Shown here one piece after another: positions 16,572 through 26,019 of a stretch of 37,154 nucleotides of DNA. Numbering within the stretch: position 1 is the first letter of the stretch; every line of letters starts with the position of its first letter. The DNA comes from Chloroflexota bacterium (lineage in GTDB: Bacteria > Chloroflexota > UBA6077 > CF-72). Made by a program: the position numbers and the translations under genes. The notes beneath the pieces are model-generated. The model made no database searches and was not told the origin of the DNA. It was given only the letters and a program-made list of their open reading frames with translations. The DNA is taken from positions 1 to 37,154 of the forward strand of contig JAFAOS010000166.1 of NCBI GenBank assembly GCA_019247515.1, read 5' to 3'.

Positions 16572-18065
16572 TCATGCGAGACTCCTCGGGCTGGATTGCG
16601 GTTGACTGCTAACACGTAGTCGGTCGGCCACGCCTAAGACGCGGGCGACGAGCGCCACCGTGTCTGCGAACATCTGTTGCTGCTGGGCTGTGTACTCAAT
16701 ACCGTCTCGCGGCGGGCCCAGGACCATCCAGCCGTAACGGAATCCGTTACTCTCCAGCCAGTTGGCTATGCCTTCGATCTGGCTCCATTCGCCGCTCACG
16801 TAGGTAGGCTGGAAATGTCTGTCACGCCTGAGGTAGACAGCACCGCCGGTCGCATGCAGCGCGCTCACCGCCTGCTCCAGGGCCTCACGAGTAATTGCTT
16901 CCACATCCAATACGTCAACTACGTCCTGCATGTGTCGGGCAAACGCCTGTAGTGCTGCGACGTGATCTACCGATTGCCTCATGTACGAATCCACGACAGA
17001 CTGAAGCCATGTCTTGAGCGGGGTCAGGAGCGAAGCCATTAGCAACGTGCTGACCACCACGGCGGCTTCCGAATGATCACCGGTCACCGCCACGAAGAGC
17101 CGCTGGAAAAAGCCGAGTGTGGTCGGATAGAGACCTGCGACAATCGCGGTCAGTGCGCCATACACGAGCGCCCGGTTGACGAGAAGCTCGATGTCCCACA
17201 GCCGGAAGCGGAAGATCGCAATTGCAAACGCGATCGGAATCGCCAGAATCGTCAGCAAAAACAGGGGCACTCCGAGGAGGTCCAACAAGTCAGCCGCCCA
17301 TAGCGCGTCCTGGAACATGGCCAGGACGAGTTGGCAAATGCACAGCACTACGTACAACGCGATGCCAACCACCGCGGCAGCCAGGATCGCGAGCATCTGC
17401 TGGCGCTGGACGGGTGTCGCCACGCGAGCGTAGCGGTACGACTGTGCCGCGAGTCCGCTGGCCCACCAACCCATCAGGTACACAAACGATGGCAACGAAA
17501 GGCGAAACGGATTCGACAGGTCGAACATCGAGTTGGGTGCAAGCAGCCATGCCAGCGTCGATAGCCCCAAGGGAAGCATGAGCGCGCGCGTCCAGCTGGG
17601 GACGAAGCGCCCATCGGGGAACACATACAGGAACGCGACCGTGCTGGACATGCCCAGCGCCTGGGCGAGGCGCGCTGGGAGTTGCCAGGGCGATGGAGTT
17701 TCCGCCAGTGACTGCAGAGCAGGAATGACCCACACCACAAACCCGGCCAGCGCAGCCGCCACATGGAGGGCCAACCAGTCGTCCGATCGCTGCCAGAGGA
17801 TGATGCTTGCCACCGCCAGGAACGCGGCGGTTACCGTCATTTCCACTCCCAGAATTACGTGGGCATCCACGATCTGCGGAAGGCGCAGCAAAACCTCCTC
17901 TTCTGCAGGTGTGAGGTTCTGGAAAGTGTTCACCAGCGTGTCGTAGCGCGTCGGCAGCGACACCATGAAGATGCTGGTAGCGCTCGCCAGCATTCCCAGG
18001 CAGGTGAGCCGGGCCACAGTGAGTCGGCGGCCGTTCAGGCGGGTCGTCTGAGTTTGGACTGACAT
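16572..18065 (-). CDS. Multi-TM sensor-like membrane protein with C-terminal GAF
   Basis: About 497 residues. Nine or ten hydrophobic helices occupy residues 18-340 (for example CLGMLASATSIFMVSL, VEMTVTAAFLAVASIILW, ILAAAVVGIALYVVLCIC, FLLTILAIPIAFAIAI). The segment IFRFRLWDIELLVNRALVYG between the last helices is a hallmark of the membrane input module of Chloroflexota histidine kinases. After STLLMASLLTPLKTWLQSVVD a cytoplasmic GAF-like domain follows (about 375-485: ITREALEQAVSALHATGGAV to FADTVALVARVLG). The protein ends there: no H-box and no ATPase, so it lacks kinase activity. It is divergent from the giant kinase gene with a 296-base gap and may be its membrane partner. No clear ribosome-binding site before ATG 18065. 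Confidence 0.8.
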   Translation of the reverse strand: MSVQTQTTRLNGRRLTVARLTCLGMLASATSIFMVSLPTRYDTLVNTFQNLTPAEEEVLLRLPQIVDAHVILGVEMTVTAAFLAVASIILWQRSDDWLALHVAAALAGFVVWVIPALQSLAETPSPWQLPARLAQALGMSSTVAFLYVFPDGRFVPSWTRALMLPLGLSTLAWLLAPNSMFDLSNPFRLSLPSFVYLMGWWASGLAAQSYRYARVATPVQRQQMLAILAAAVVGIALYVVLCICQLVLAMFQDALWAADLLDLLGVPLFLLTILAIPIAFAIAIFRFRLWDIELLVNRALVYGALTAIVAGLYPTTLGFFQRLFVAVTGDHSEAAVVVSTLLMASLLTPLKTWLQSVVDSYMRQSVDHVAALQAFARHMQDVVDVLDVEAITREALEQAVSALHATGGAVYLRRDRHFQPTYVSGEWSQIEGIANWLESNGFRYGWMVLGPPRDGIEYTAQQQQMFADTVALVARVLGVADRLRVSSQPQSSPRSLA

Positions 18066-18361
18066 GCAGTCAAGTCTGGCGCATCGGTCCAGTCTTCTGG
18101 GCTAGCCAGGCTGCGGGACAGGTGGCTGTGCAACCACCGGGATGTCAACCTGGGCATTTCACCAGTCAACAAACTCTGGGTTGCATGGGCCACAGCCGGC
18201 GAGTGTGGCGCGATTCTGTGCAGGTCAACCCCCGAGCCTACGTACCGATTTCCAGTGTGCCTGATGCTGGCAACGGCTCGCACGCTCACCTTGGGGATGA
18301 TCAAAGAGTTCACTGTCCTGAGCTAGTGAGTGCCAGGCGCATTGGAGAGGAGTGAAGACAC

Positions 18362-21300
18362 ATGGTAGTGGATACCAGACTACAAAGCCCCGTGCTCAGC
18401 GGAGCCGCCATTCAAGATTTGGAGGCCCATTTGTTGGGCGAGCTCATCCGTCCGGCACACGACGATTACGCCTCTGCACGGCGCGTTCAGAACCTCGCGT
18501 TTGACCGTCATCCCGCCCTCATCGCGAGAGCGGCCGATGCGGCGGACGTCATCCGATCCGTCAATTTCGCGCGCGAGCACGTCCTTCCGCTGGCGGTGCG
18601 AAGTGGGGGACACAGCATGTCTGGACAGGGGACCGTGGATGGCGGGCTCGTCATTGACATGCGACGCATGAGTGCGATGACCATTGACCCTGAGCGGCGC
18701 ACAGCCTGGGTCCAGCCCGGGCTGACCTGGGGAGCCTACGCTGAGCGCGCCAATCAGTACGGGCTGGCCACATCAGCTGGCGACACCGCATCGGTGGGCG
18801 TCGGAGGATTGACGCTTGGCGGTGGAATCGGCTGGATGGTCCGCAAGCATGGCCTGACTATCGATAACCTGCTGTCAGCGGAGTTGGTGACTGCTGACGG
18901 TCGGCTCGTGCGCGCCAGCGCCGAAGAGCATCCCGATCTGTTCTGGGCGCTGCGCGGGGGCGGCGGCAATTTCGGAGTCGCAACTGCTTTCCAGTTCCGG
19001 CTCAGTCCCGTTGGCACAATCCTCGGTGGTGGGATCATCTATCCTGCTACTGCAGAGGTGCTGAGCGGTTGGGCGCACTATGCGTCAATGGCTCCTGACG
19101 AATTGACCACGATGGTGTACGTCATGACCGCGCCACCGCTGCCATTCATTCCTCGGGACCAGCACGGCAAGCTGGTTGCTATCCTGGGTCTGGCGTACGT
19201 TGGCGACGTCGAAACCGGCCAGCGCGTTGTCGAGCCGCTGCGCCGTCTCGGAACGCCTGTTGCCGACCTCACCGCGCCGATGCCATACCCCGCCATCTTC
19301 GCCCTGACCGAGTCAGCCACCCAACCGGAATACATGGCCGTCCGCTCCGGGTACATGTCGGCGCTGGATACCGAAATCCTGGAGTCGATCACGGAGCACG
19401 CCGGGCGCATGCCGGAACCAAGCGGCATCGTACAGTTGCGCGCACTCGGTGGCGCGATGGCGCGTGTGCCGGCTGATGCCACGGCTTTCGCCCATCGGGA
19501 CGCTCGATTCATGACGACGGTCATCGGTTCGACCCACGCTGCGTCGGCGGCAGGCGGCATGCGCGCCTGGGCCGAGGAGTTGTGGGCCGCACTGAGCCCG
19601 CACGCCAGCGGCGTGTATGTCGTGCGCGCGGGGCAGGAGTTCCGTACCCGCGCCCGGGATGTACGCTGTGACGGCACCGTCTTCGACATCGAAGTCCTGG
19701 GCCGTGGATTCGAATATCAAGGCCGTTTCGCCCTGCTGGGCGTTGTCCGCGATGTCACCGACGAGGTTCGCGCCTACAACGACCTCGAGGAGCGCGTAGC
19801 CGCGCGCACGCACGAGATCGAGCGCCGCCGTCAGGTTGCCGAGGCGCTCAGCGAACTATTGACCGTGGTCAACTCGCAACGCGCGCTCGACGAGATGCTC
19901 GCCGCCATCCTCGCTCAAGCCGTACGCCTGTTGGGCAGCCACGCGGAAGCCCTGTATTTGCTGGATGAGCACTACCCGAACGTCCTCCGCTTACACGCGA
20001 GCCGGAATGTGCCGCCAGGTGCAGAGCCGCCCTCGATGCCGCTCGGCAGGCCTGTCATTGGCCTCGCCGCCGAACGACGCTGCCCGGTGCTTGCGCCGGA
20101 CCTGCGACAGATCATGGCCGAGCGGCCCGCCGCGACAGTCGAAGACCAGGCCGTACGGCGCGGCACGTATCTCGAGCTGGTTCGCCGCGGGTCGGCTTCG
20201 ACAGTCGATCCGCTTCGCGAGCAAAGACAGCGGCTCATGTCCGAGCGCTTCCGGACGCTGTTGGCCGTTCCGCTCCTGGCACGCGGCAACTGCCATGGCT
20301 CGTTGCTGCTCGCCTATCGCGAACGGCATGTGCCGTCAGAAGAGGAGTTCGAGCTCATCGGCGCCTTTGCCGGTCACGTCGGCCTTGCGATCGAGAGTGC
20401 ACGCCTTCAGGCGCAAGCCGAGCAGCGCCGCCGGGAGATTGACCGGCGGCGACAAGTTGCCGAAGGGCTGCGCGACCTGGTCGCAACCGTCAACTCGACG
20501 CGCACGCTCGACGAGGTACTCCAGGAAGTCGCTGCGCAGGCCAGCCGCTTGCTCGCGAGTGACGCAAGCGCCATCTATTTGCCCGAAGACAGCAGCACTG
20601 ACGTCCGGTTGCGCGCGCGCGCGTGGTTTGGGCTGAATGCGGCGTACGCTGACGTGTCCATTCCAGACGGTGCCTCAGCGACTGGTCTAGCCGTCAGTCA
20701 ACGCCGATCAGTGGCGATCTACGACGTGCTCGACGCCCTGGCAGCTGATCCAGAGAGCGAGTTCGAGCCGACGCTGCAGGATCGAGGCAGCCATCTGCGG
20801 GTGGTGCGTTTGCCAACCCACCGGGGCCCGATCGGGTCTGAGGCCGACGCTACGAGCCGAACGAGGGCCGACGCCTCTGGCCACCGCGCATTGTTGGCGG
20901 TGCCCCTTGCAAGCAAGTCCGAAGCGTACGGCGCGCTCACCCTCTACTTTCGGGAGGCGCATGAGTTCGACGAGGAGGAGGTGGAGCTCGCCACGACTTT
21001 CGCCGATCAGGCCGCGCTGGGCATCGAGAATGCCCGCCTCCACGGGCAGTCCGAGCGGCGGCGTAGGGAAATGGAGTCCCTGTACGCGGCGGACGAGCGT
21101 CTGTATCAGTCGCTGCGCCTGGATAACGTCCTGCAGGCACTTGTCGACGAGGCGGCACGCCTGCTCCAGGCTGAAATGACCTCCGTCCTGACCTGGAATG
21201 ATCGACGCACGCGGTTATCGGTACGTTCTGCGCACGGATTCAATGCGGAACAACTTGCACGGATGAGCTTTGCTCCCGGTGAGGGCATCAGTACCCATGT

Positions 21301-23215
21301 CGCGGCCAGCGGGGAGCTTGTGGCGGTGTGGGACGTGCTGTCGGACCCACGGATCTCGTCGCGGATCAATGAGTCGATCAACCGCGACGCGGGCATCCGC
21401 TCGCTGATCTCGGTGCCGATCAAGCTCGAGCATGAGATTTTCGGAGTGTTCAATGTCAACTCCGCCAGCCTCCGCTCGTTTGGCGACGAGGAACAGCGGT
21501 TGCTCCTGGCGCTTGCGCAGAGGGCCGCGGTAGCCATCCAGAACGCGCGCTTGCACGAAGAGTCCGAAGCACGCCGCCAGGAGCTGGAAGCCCTGTATCA
21601 CGCCGACCAGGCCTTACACCGCTCACTCCGCTTGGAAGAAGTGCTCGAAGTGCTGATTGGGCTGCCCGTCTCGATTGGTCAGGCCCAGCTTGTATCCCTT
21701 TTGCTGTGGGACGATCAGCAACGTCAGTTTGTGTTTGGCGGCGCGCGGGGAATGAGCGATGACATTTTGCGCGAAACCTTCACGCTGGCGGAACTGCGCA
21801 TTGCGCGGAACTCGGGCAGCGACCTCGTCGAAATCGAGGACGCTTCGTCCGACACGCGGCTTAGCGACCGGCTGCGGGTGACAGTCGCCCGCGAGGGCGT
21901 GCGCGCCTGGATAAGCTGCCCGATTCGCATTGAAGGGCGCCTGTTCGGCAGCCTTTCGTTCGGCTATCGGTACTCGCACGCTTTCACGGACCGTGAGCGG
22001 CGTCTGGTGGTCGCGCTCGCCCAGCGTGCCGCTCTGGCGATCCGCAATGCCCGCTTGCATCAAGAGTCTGAGCTCCAGCGCGACGAGCTGGAAGCGCTGT
22101 ATCGAGCGGATGAAGCCCTGCATCGCTCGTTGCGGCTGCACGAGGTGCTGGACGCTCTGGTAGATACGGCCATCAACCTCTTCGATGCTGATGGCGCGGG
22201 CCTCTGGGGTCCGGACCCACAACGCGCCGATGGACGGGTGCCATTGGCATCTCGCGGTCTGAGCGCCGAATACCTGGACGAAACAGTTCGTATGATCGAA
22301 GAGCCCGCGGTCATGGACTACTGGTGGAGGGAAGATTCCATACTGGTGGAAGATCTCTCGCGCGACTCTCGAATGCCCCGATCACAGCGCGCTGCTCTGG
22401 AGCGCGAGGGCTACTGCGCACTCCTCAGTACTCGAATCCGCGTCCGCGACGAGGTATTCGGGAGTTTCACAGTAGGATTCCGGACTCCGCATCAATTCAC
22501 CCAACAAGAGCAGCGACTGCTGACTGCGCTCGCACGGCGCGCGGGCGTGGCGATCCAGAATGCGCAATTGTACGAGCAGACGCAGCAGGCGGCGGCGCTC
22601 GAGGAGCGCCAGCGGTTGGCTCGCGAGCTCCACGATGCCGTCACCCAGACGCTGTTCTCGACGGCACTGATCGCGGATGTGCTTCCTGAACTCTGGGACC
22701 TCGATCCCAAGGAGGGGCGTCAGCATCTGGCGGACCTGCGACGGCTCACGCGCGGCGCCCTGGCCGAAATGCGCACTCTGCTGGTGGAGCTGCGGCCCGG
22801 AGCGCTCACGGAGATGCCGCTGGGCGACCTGCTCCGCCAGCTCGCAGAGGCCACCGCGGGCAGGTCGCGGCTCGACGTTCGCGCGGTGATCGATGGCCTG
22901 CCTCGACCTCTTCCATCAGCGGTCCAGGTGGCTCTCTATCGGATGGCGCAGGAAGCGCTCAATAACGTGGTCAAGCATGCCCAGGCGCATCACGTCGCGC
23001 TGGAGTTGGCCTATCCGGCCGACGGAGTACGTCTGCGCGTAACGGACGATGGCTGCGGTTTCGATCAGGATCCGAGTTCGATCCCAGCCGGCCACCTGGG
23101 TTTGAGTATCATGCGCGAGCGTGCCGACGCGGTTGGCGCCGATTTGGAGGTCGCCAGCCAGTTCGGAGCGGGCACCACAATCGAGATCTCCTGGCGGACG
23201 ACGGAGACGCCGTAA
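18362..23215 (+). CDS. FAD-linked oxidase / PAS / 5xGAF / HisKA_3 kinase fusion
   Basis: One uninterrupted frame of 1617 residues; GGAGAGGAG precedes ATG 18362. Residues 35-420 are a FAD-binding oxidase (PCMH/berberine-bridge-like): AVRSGGHSMSGQGT with His84 for covalent FAD, SVGVGGLTLGGGIGWMVRK and WALRGGGGNFGVATAFQF; the usual cysteinyl-FAD Cys is absent. The usual C-terminal BBE segment is missing. At about 421 the sequence switches to the second half of a PAS domain (DGTVFDIEVLGRGFEYQGR) and a coiled linker. Five GAF repeats follow: about 500-680, 710-890, 915-1062, 1088-1230 and 1255-1400, joined by ARRQELEALYHADQALH-type helices. The kinase has His1424 in RLARELHDAVTQ, an N-box QEALNNVVKHA, G1 DDGCGFD and G2 GHLGLSIMRERA. 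It is cytoplasmic and probably phosphorylates the NarL regulator that starts 1 base after its stop. Confidence 0.9.
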   Translation: MVVDTRLQSPVLSGAAIQDLEAHLLGELIRPAHDDYASARRVQNLAFDRHPALIARAADAADVIRSVNFAREHVLPLAVRSGGHSMSGQGTVDGGLVIDMRRMSAMTIDPERRTAWVQPGLTWGAYAERANQYGLATSAGDTASVGVGGLTLGGGIGWMVRKHGLTIDNLLSAELVTADGRLVRASAEEHPDLFWALRGGGGNFGVATAFQFRLSPVGTILGGGIIYPATAEVLSGWAHYASMAPDELTTMVYVMTAPPLPFIPRDQHGKLVAILGLAYVGDVETGQRVVEPLRRLGTPVADLTAPMPYPAIFALTESATQPEYMAVRSGYMSALDTEILESITEHAGRMPEPSGIVQLRALGGAMARVPADATAFAHRDARFMTTVIGSTHAASAAGGMRAWAEELWAALSPHASGVYVVRAGQEFRTRARDVRCDGTVFDIEVLGRGFEYQGRFALLGVVRDVTDEVRAYNDLEERVAARTHEIERRRQVAEALSELLTVVNSQRALDEMLAAILAQAVRLLGSHAEALYLLDEHYPNVLRLHASRNVPPGAEPPSMPLGRPVIGLAAERRCPVLAPDLRQIMAERPAATVEDQAVRRGTYLELVRRGSASTVDPLREQRQRLMSERFRTLLAVPLLARGNCHGSLLLAYRERHVPSEEEFELIGAFAGHVGLAIESARLQAQAEQRRREIDRRRQVAEGLRDLVATVNSTRTLDEVLQEVAAQASRLLASDASAIYLPEDSSTDVRLRARAWFGLNAAYADVSIPDGASATGLAVSQRRSVAIYDVLDALAADPESEFEPTLQDRGSHLRVVRLPTHRGPIGSEADATSRTRADASGHRALLAVPLASKSEAYGALTLYFREAHEFDEEEVELATTFADQAALGIENARLHGQSERRRREMESLYAADERLYQSLRLDNVLQALVDEAARLLQAEMTSVLTWNDRRTRLSVRSAHGFNAEQLARMSFAPGEGISTHVAASGELVAVWDVLSDPRISSRINESINRDAGIRSLISVPIKLEHEIFGVFNVNSASLRSFGDEEQRLLLALAQRAAVAIQNARLHEESEARRQELEALYHADQALHRSLRLEEVLEVLIGLPVSIGQAQLVSLLLWDDQQRQFVFGGARGMSDDILRETFTLAELRIARNSGSDLVEIEDASSDTRLSDRLRVTVAREGVRAWISCPIRIEGRLFGSLSFGYRYSHAFTDRERRLVVALAQRAALAIRNARLHQESELQRDELEALYRADEALHRSLRLHEVLDALVDTAINLFDADGAGLWGPDPQRADGRVPLASRGLSAEYLDETVRMIEEPAVMDYWWREDSILVEDLSRDSRMPRSQRAALEREGYCALLSTRIRVRDEVFGSFTVGFRTPHQFTQQEQRLLTALARRAGVAIQNAQLYEQTQQAAALEERQRLARELHDAVTQTLFSTALIADVLPELWDLDPKEGRQHLADLRRLTRGALAEMRTLLVELRPGALTEMPLGDLLRQLAEATAGRSRLDVRAVIDGLPRPLPSAVQVALYRMAQEALNNVVKHAQAHHVALELAYPADGVRLRVTDDGCGFDQDPSSIPAGHLGLSIMRERADAVGADLEVASQFGAGTTIEISWRTTETP

Positions 23216-23216
23216 C

Positions 23217-23870
23217 GTGAGTGCAGAGATTCAGACGCTGGAGCCGATCCGGATAGTGATCGTGGACGACCACGAGATGGTGCGCAGCGGCCTCGCCACT
23301 TTCCTGCGCATCAAGGCGGATCTGGAACTGGTGGGCGAGGCGGGTAGTGGCGACGAGGCGGTGCGCCTCTGCGAACGCGTTCAACCTGATGTGGTGCTCA
23401 TGGATATGGTCATGCCCGGCCTGGACGGAGCGGCCGCGACCCGAGCGGTGCGCGAGAAGTGCCCAGGCACGCGAGTTATTGCGCTCACGAGTTTTCCGGA
23501 GGAGGACCTGGTGCAGCGGGCACTCGAAGCGGGCGCCACTGGGTATCTGCTGAAGAATGTTGGCGCCTCAGAATTAGCTGACGCGATCCGTGCCGCGAAA
23601 GCTGGCAAGGCGACGCTTGCCCCGGAAGCGGCTCAGGCGCTGATTCAACGCGCAACCCGTCCGGCCGCCCCTGGCCATGATCTCAGCGCGCGCGAGCGCG
23701 AGGTCCTGGGGTTGATGCGGCAGGGTCTCAGCAACAAGGCCATCGCCGAGCGATTGGTTATCAGCCCCTCGCCGGCGGATTTCCACGTCAGCAATATCCT
23801 CGGCAAGCTTGGCGTTACCACCCGCACCGAAGCGGTTGCACTGGCTGTCGAGCACCATCTCGTGGACTGA
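23217..23870 (+). CDS. NarL/LuxR-type response regulator
   Basis: About 217 residues. The start is GTG at 23217, one base after the kinase stop, so translation is coupled. The receiver has the acidic pair Asp17-Asp18 (VIVDDHEMVRSGL), phospho-acceptor Asp63 (VVLMDMVMPGLDG), Thr in VIALTSF and Lys in GYLLKNVGASELADAI. The C-terminal LuxR HTH is LSAREREVLGLMRQGLSNKA then IAERLVISPSPADFHVSNIL and GKLGVTTRTEAVALA. In the recognition helix the usual S-T-x-K-x-H is S-P-A-D-F-H, so the conserved basic residue is acidic here. It is most likely the output partner of the fused kinase; its targets are unknown. Confidence 0.95.
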   Translation: MSAEIQTLEPIRIVIVDDHEMVRSGLATFLRIKADLELVGEAGSGDEAVRLCERVQPDVVLMDMVMPGLDGAAATRAVREKCPGTRVIALTSFPEEDLVQRALEAGATGYLLKNVGASELADAIRAAKAGKATLAPEAAQALIQRATRPAAPGHDLSAREREVLGLMRQGLSNKAIAERLVISPSPADFHVSNILGKLGVTTRTEAVALAVEHHLVD

Positions 23871-23971
23871 GCAGTCAGCAAGCTGTCCATTTCCCCAGAT
23901 GGCCAACTCTGAACCTGCCGGGCTCTCTCAGCCGCCCGTGTCGTGGAAACTGAACCCGGAGACTGTTGCGG

Positions 23972-24376
23972 ATGAAGGTGGAGAACCTGGCGTACGAACA
24001 TCCGTTGCATCGGCCGCGGCGCGTCCTCGTAGCTGATGGCGATTCGAATGTCCGAGAGGCGCTCCGCCTCCTGCTTGCGCGCCATCTTGATTTTCGGGTC
24101 GTAGGTGAAAGCCACAATGCGGCGGAATTGTACCGGGACGCAGCCGCGCTTCTGCCAGACCTGATCCTCCTGGACTGGGACCTGCGCGGTCTACAGTCTT
24201 CCAATCGATTGTCGCAGCTGCGGAGCGTCTGCCCCACAGCCAGCGTCATCGTGCTGAGTACTCACCACGAGCAGCGTCAGCCAGCGCTCCGCGACGGGGC
24301 TTCCGCGTTTGTCTGGAAAGGCGAGTCGCCCGCCCATCTTTTGGCTACGGTCCGGACGGGTGCTCCTCTGGCCTAA
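23972..24376 (+). CDS. Stand-alone response-regulator receiver
   Basis: About 134 residues, receiver domain only. VLVADGDSNVREALRLLLAR gives the acidic pocket (Asp22, Asp24); LPDLILLDWDLRGL gives phospho-acceptor Asp68; VIVLSTHHE and FVWKGESPAHLLATV supply the Ser/Thr and Lys. No output domain follows before the stop. ATG 23972 is used (an in-frame TTG sits at 23966). It lies 101 bases after the NarL regulator on the same strand and may be a phosphate sink or a competing partner of the same kinase; that is inference. Confidence 0.85.
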   Translation: MKVENLAYEHPLHRPRRVLVADGDSNVREALRLLLARHLDFRVVGESHNAAELYRDAAALLPDLILLDWDLRGLQSSNRLSQLRSVCPTASVIVLSTHHEQRQPALRDGASAFVWKGESPAHLLATVRTGAPLA

Positions 24377-24479
24377 TGCTGCGCGGTGAAACCCATCGCC
24401 GCTGGCCTGATCGTCGGCTCTCCCGCGATTCATTCCGGTGAAGTAGCGCCTTGGGCAGTGAGTGTGCGCGCCGAGTCGG

Positions 24480-25095
24480 CACGCTCAGGCAGCGGCTACG
24501 ATGCGGCGCTCGAGCAAAAGCGCGTGGAGGCGCGCCCGTAACCCTGGCGCTTGAAGAGTTTCGTCCGAGTCACGTGGCCCTCAACTGGGCCCGTAGACCA
24601 ATCGAACCGGAGTCCATTCAACATGGCGGTCAGGTCCGACCGGATTCCGCGTGCGAGGCTCATGAACGGACGAAGTCCGCTAGCTTGCGCGTCCTCCAGC
24701 CACTGAGCAAGATCGTGCGCGTTCTTGCGCACGACGAGACGCCGAAAGCGCTGGAGTAACTGGTATCCGGCGGCGAGGCGCGCATCGTTCTCGAGCACGT
24801 CCTGTAGCGCTTCGCGCTCATGCTGATCAAGTTGATGCGGTGGACGCAAGCAGAGCCAGCGCACATTGAAGTGGCGAACACGTGCTCGCCCACGCCGCCG
24901 ACGAGCAGTAGTCGGATCGGGTGGCGGTCGCGGTTCACGCCACGGGACCAGCACGCGATACAGCAACGATCGGCTGCCTTGATAGCCGAGTGCTTTCAGT
25001 TCTCGGCAGAGCAGGGCGATATTCGAGCACCCATCTCGCCAGCGTGCCTCCAGATAGCTGCGATACGGCTCGAGCGAGCGCTGGTCGCGATTGAC
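24480..25095 (-). mobile_element. ISL3-family transposase remnant (C-terminal part)
   Basis: The minus strand reads YLEARWRDGCSNIALLCREL, KALGYQGSRSLLYRVL, LRPPHQLDQHEREALQDVL, then LVVRKNAHDLAQWLEDAQAS, GLRPFMSLARGIRSDL and LRFDWSTGPVEGHVTRTKLF with KRQGYGRA. These are the late HTH-like region and the last part of the DDE domain of ISL3 transposases, the final Glu lying in GPVEGHV. An in-frame stop at about 25097 and absence of the N-terminal zinc ribbon and first catalytic residues show it is inactive. It truncates the phosphotransferase remnant on the opposite strand. Confidence 0.8.
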
Positions 25096-25234
25096 CTAAC
25101 GAGCGGGGGTCTTGCGAACACGAATCTTCGGCTGGAACTTTCTGTGTACCCGCGTCCGGTGCTGCTGCGCCTGTACACCCATCACAGGTCGCGCGTACAT
25201 GCTGCGCGACTGGGCCGACGGCCGACGGCTCCAG

Positions 25235-25834
25235 GTGGTGGCCATGAGCTAACGCCGACCGCGCTCGTTGAGCTGGCACACGAAACTGGCACCGTCCTGG
25301 CTGGCATCCACGGCGGTTACCTTCGCTAACGGCGGGTTTCCAGACGGCCAACTGAACGTGGTGCCGTTTCCGACCGGCATCGGGGGACCGCTTCCCGAGC
25401 TCGTCGAGACCCTGCTGGGCGAACGCTGTAAGGCGCGACTCGGTCCAGATCTTACACAGGCGTTGATGGCGTTTGCTCAACGCGAGCCGAACCTTGGAGC
25501 GACTTGGCCTGGGCCGCCGAGTCGTACGCACGCGGATTTTGGCGGCTCCAACATTCTGGTCCGTATCGACGACCCCAGCGCCCGTATCGCAGCCGTGATC
25601 GACTGGGAGTTCGCCTTCAGCGGCTCGCCTATGATGGACCTCGGAAACGTGTTGCGTCCACCGCTCGGCGAACTACCCGGCTTCGAAGACTCAGTCGCCA
25701 GTGGCTATCGCAGCGCCGGTGGCGTTCTGCCTGACGACTGGCGTCGACTGACGCTTTACAACGGCCTCGCCGACTGGGCGTCGGTCCTGGGACGACCGCG
25801 AATCAACGACGCACTCGTCGACGATGCGCGGTGA
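25235..25834 (+). pseudogene. Aminoglycoside-phosphotransferase-like gene, broken
   Basis: The C-terminal part of an APH/choline-kinase-fold enzyme. LVELAHETGTVLAGIH is in one frame; at about 25315 the frame changes to VTFANGGFPDGQLNVVPFP. Then come the catalytic Brenner motif SRTHADFGGSNILV (HxDxxxxN) and AAVIDWEFAFSGSPMMDLGN, which supplies the Mg-binding Asp. The end, GGVLPDDWRRLTLYNGLADW, is normal. The N-lobe with the ATP-binding Lys is missing, apparently lost where the ISL3 remnant begins. A kinase without its N-lobe cannot work. Substrate unknown; many family members do not act on antibiotics. Confidence 0.75.
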
Positions 25835-26019
25835 ATGATCGCTCGCACGCTTGAAACCTGGTAGCTGTCATCGAGCCCGCGCCGTCATGTGCGTGGAGCA
25901 TCGCGTCACCTAAATTTCCAAGAGAGCCGCTTTCTTCTCGGGCGCATCAACACAAGCCTGCCTGACATGTCTCAGGGGAATTGATAACGAGGCGTTGAAC
26001 GGCAAAGCTAGAGGTCAGC

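Noticed and set aside
16351..16575. A 74-residue frame starting with an ATGA overlap after the membrane-GAF gene
   Set aside because: The composition is Arg/Pro/Ser-rich with no domain or hydrophobic segment; the overlap alone is weak evidence.
19965..20636. Additional frames inside the giant kinase gene
   Set aside because: Shadows of the GAF-coding sequence in other frames; Arg/Ser-rich with no family signal.
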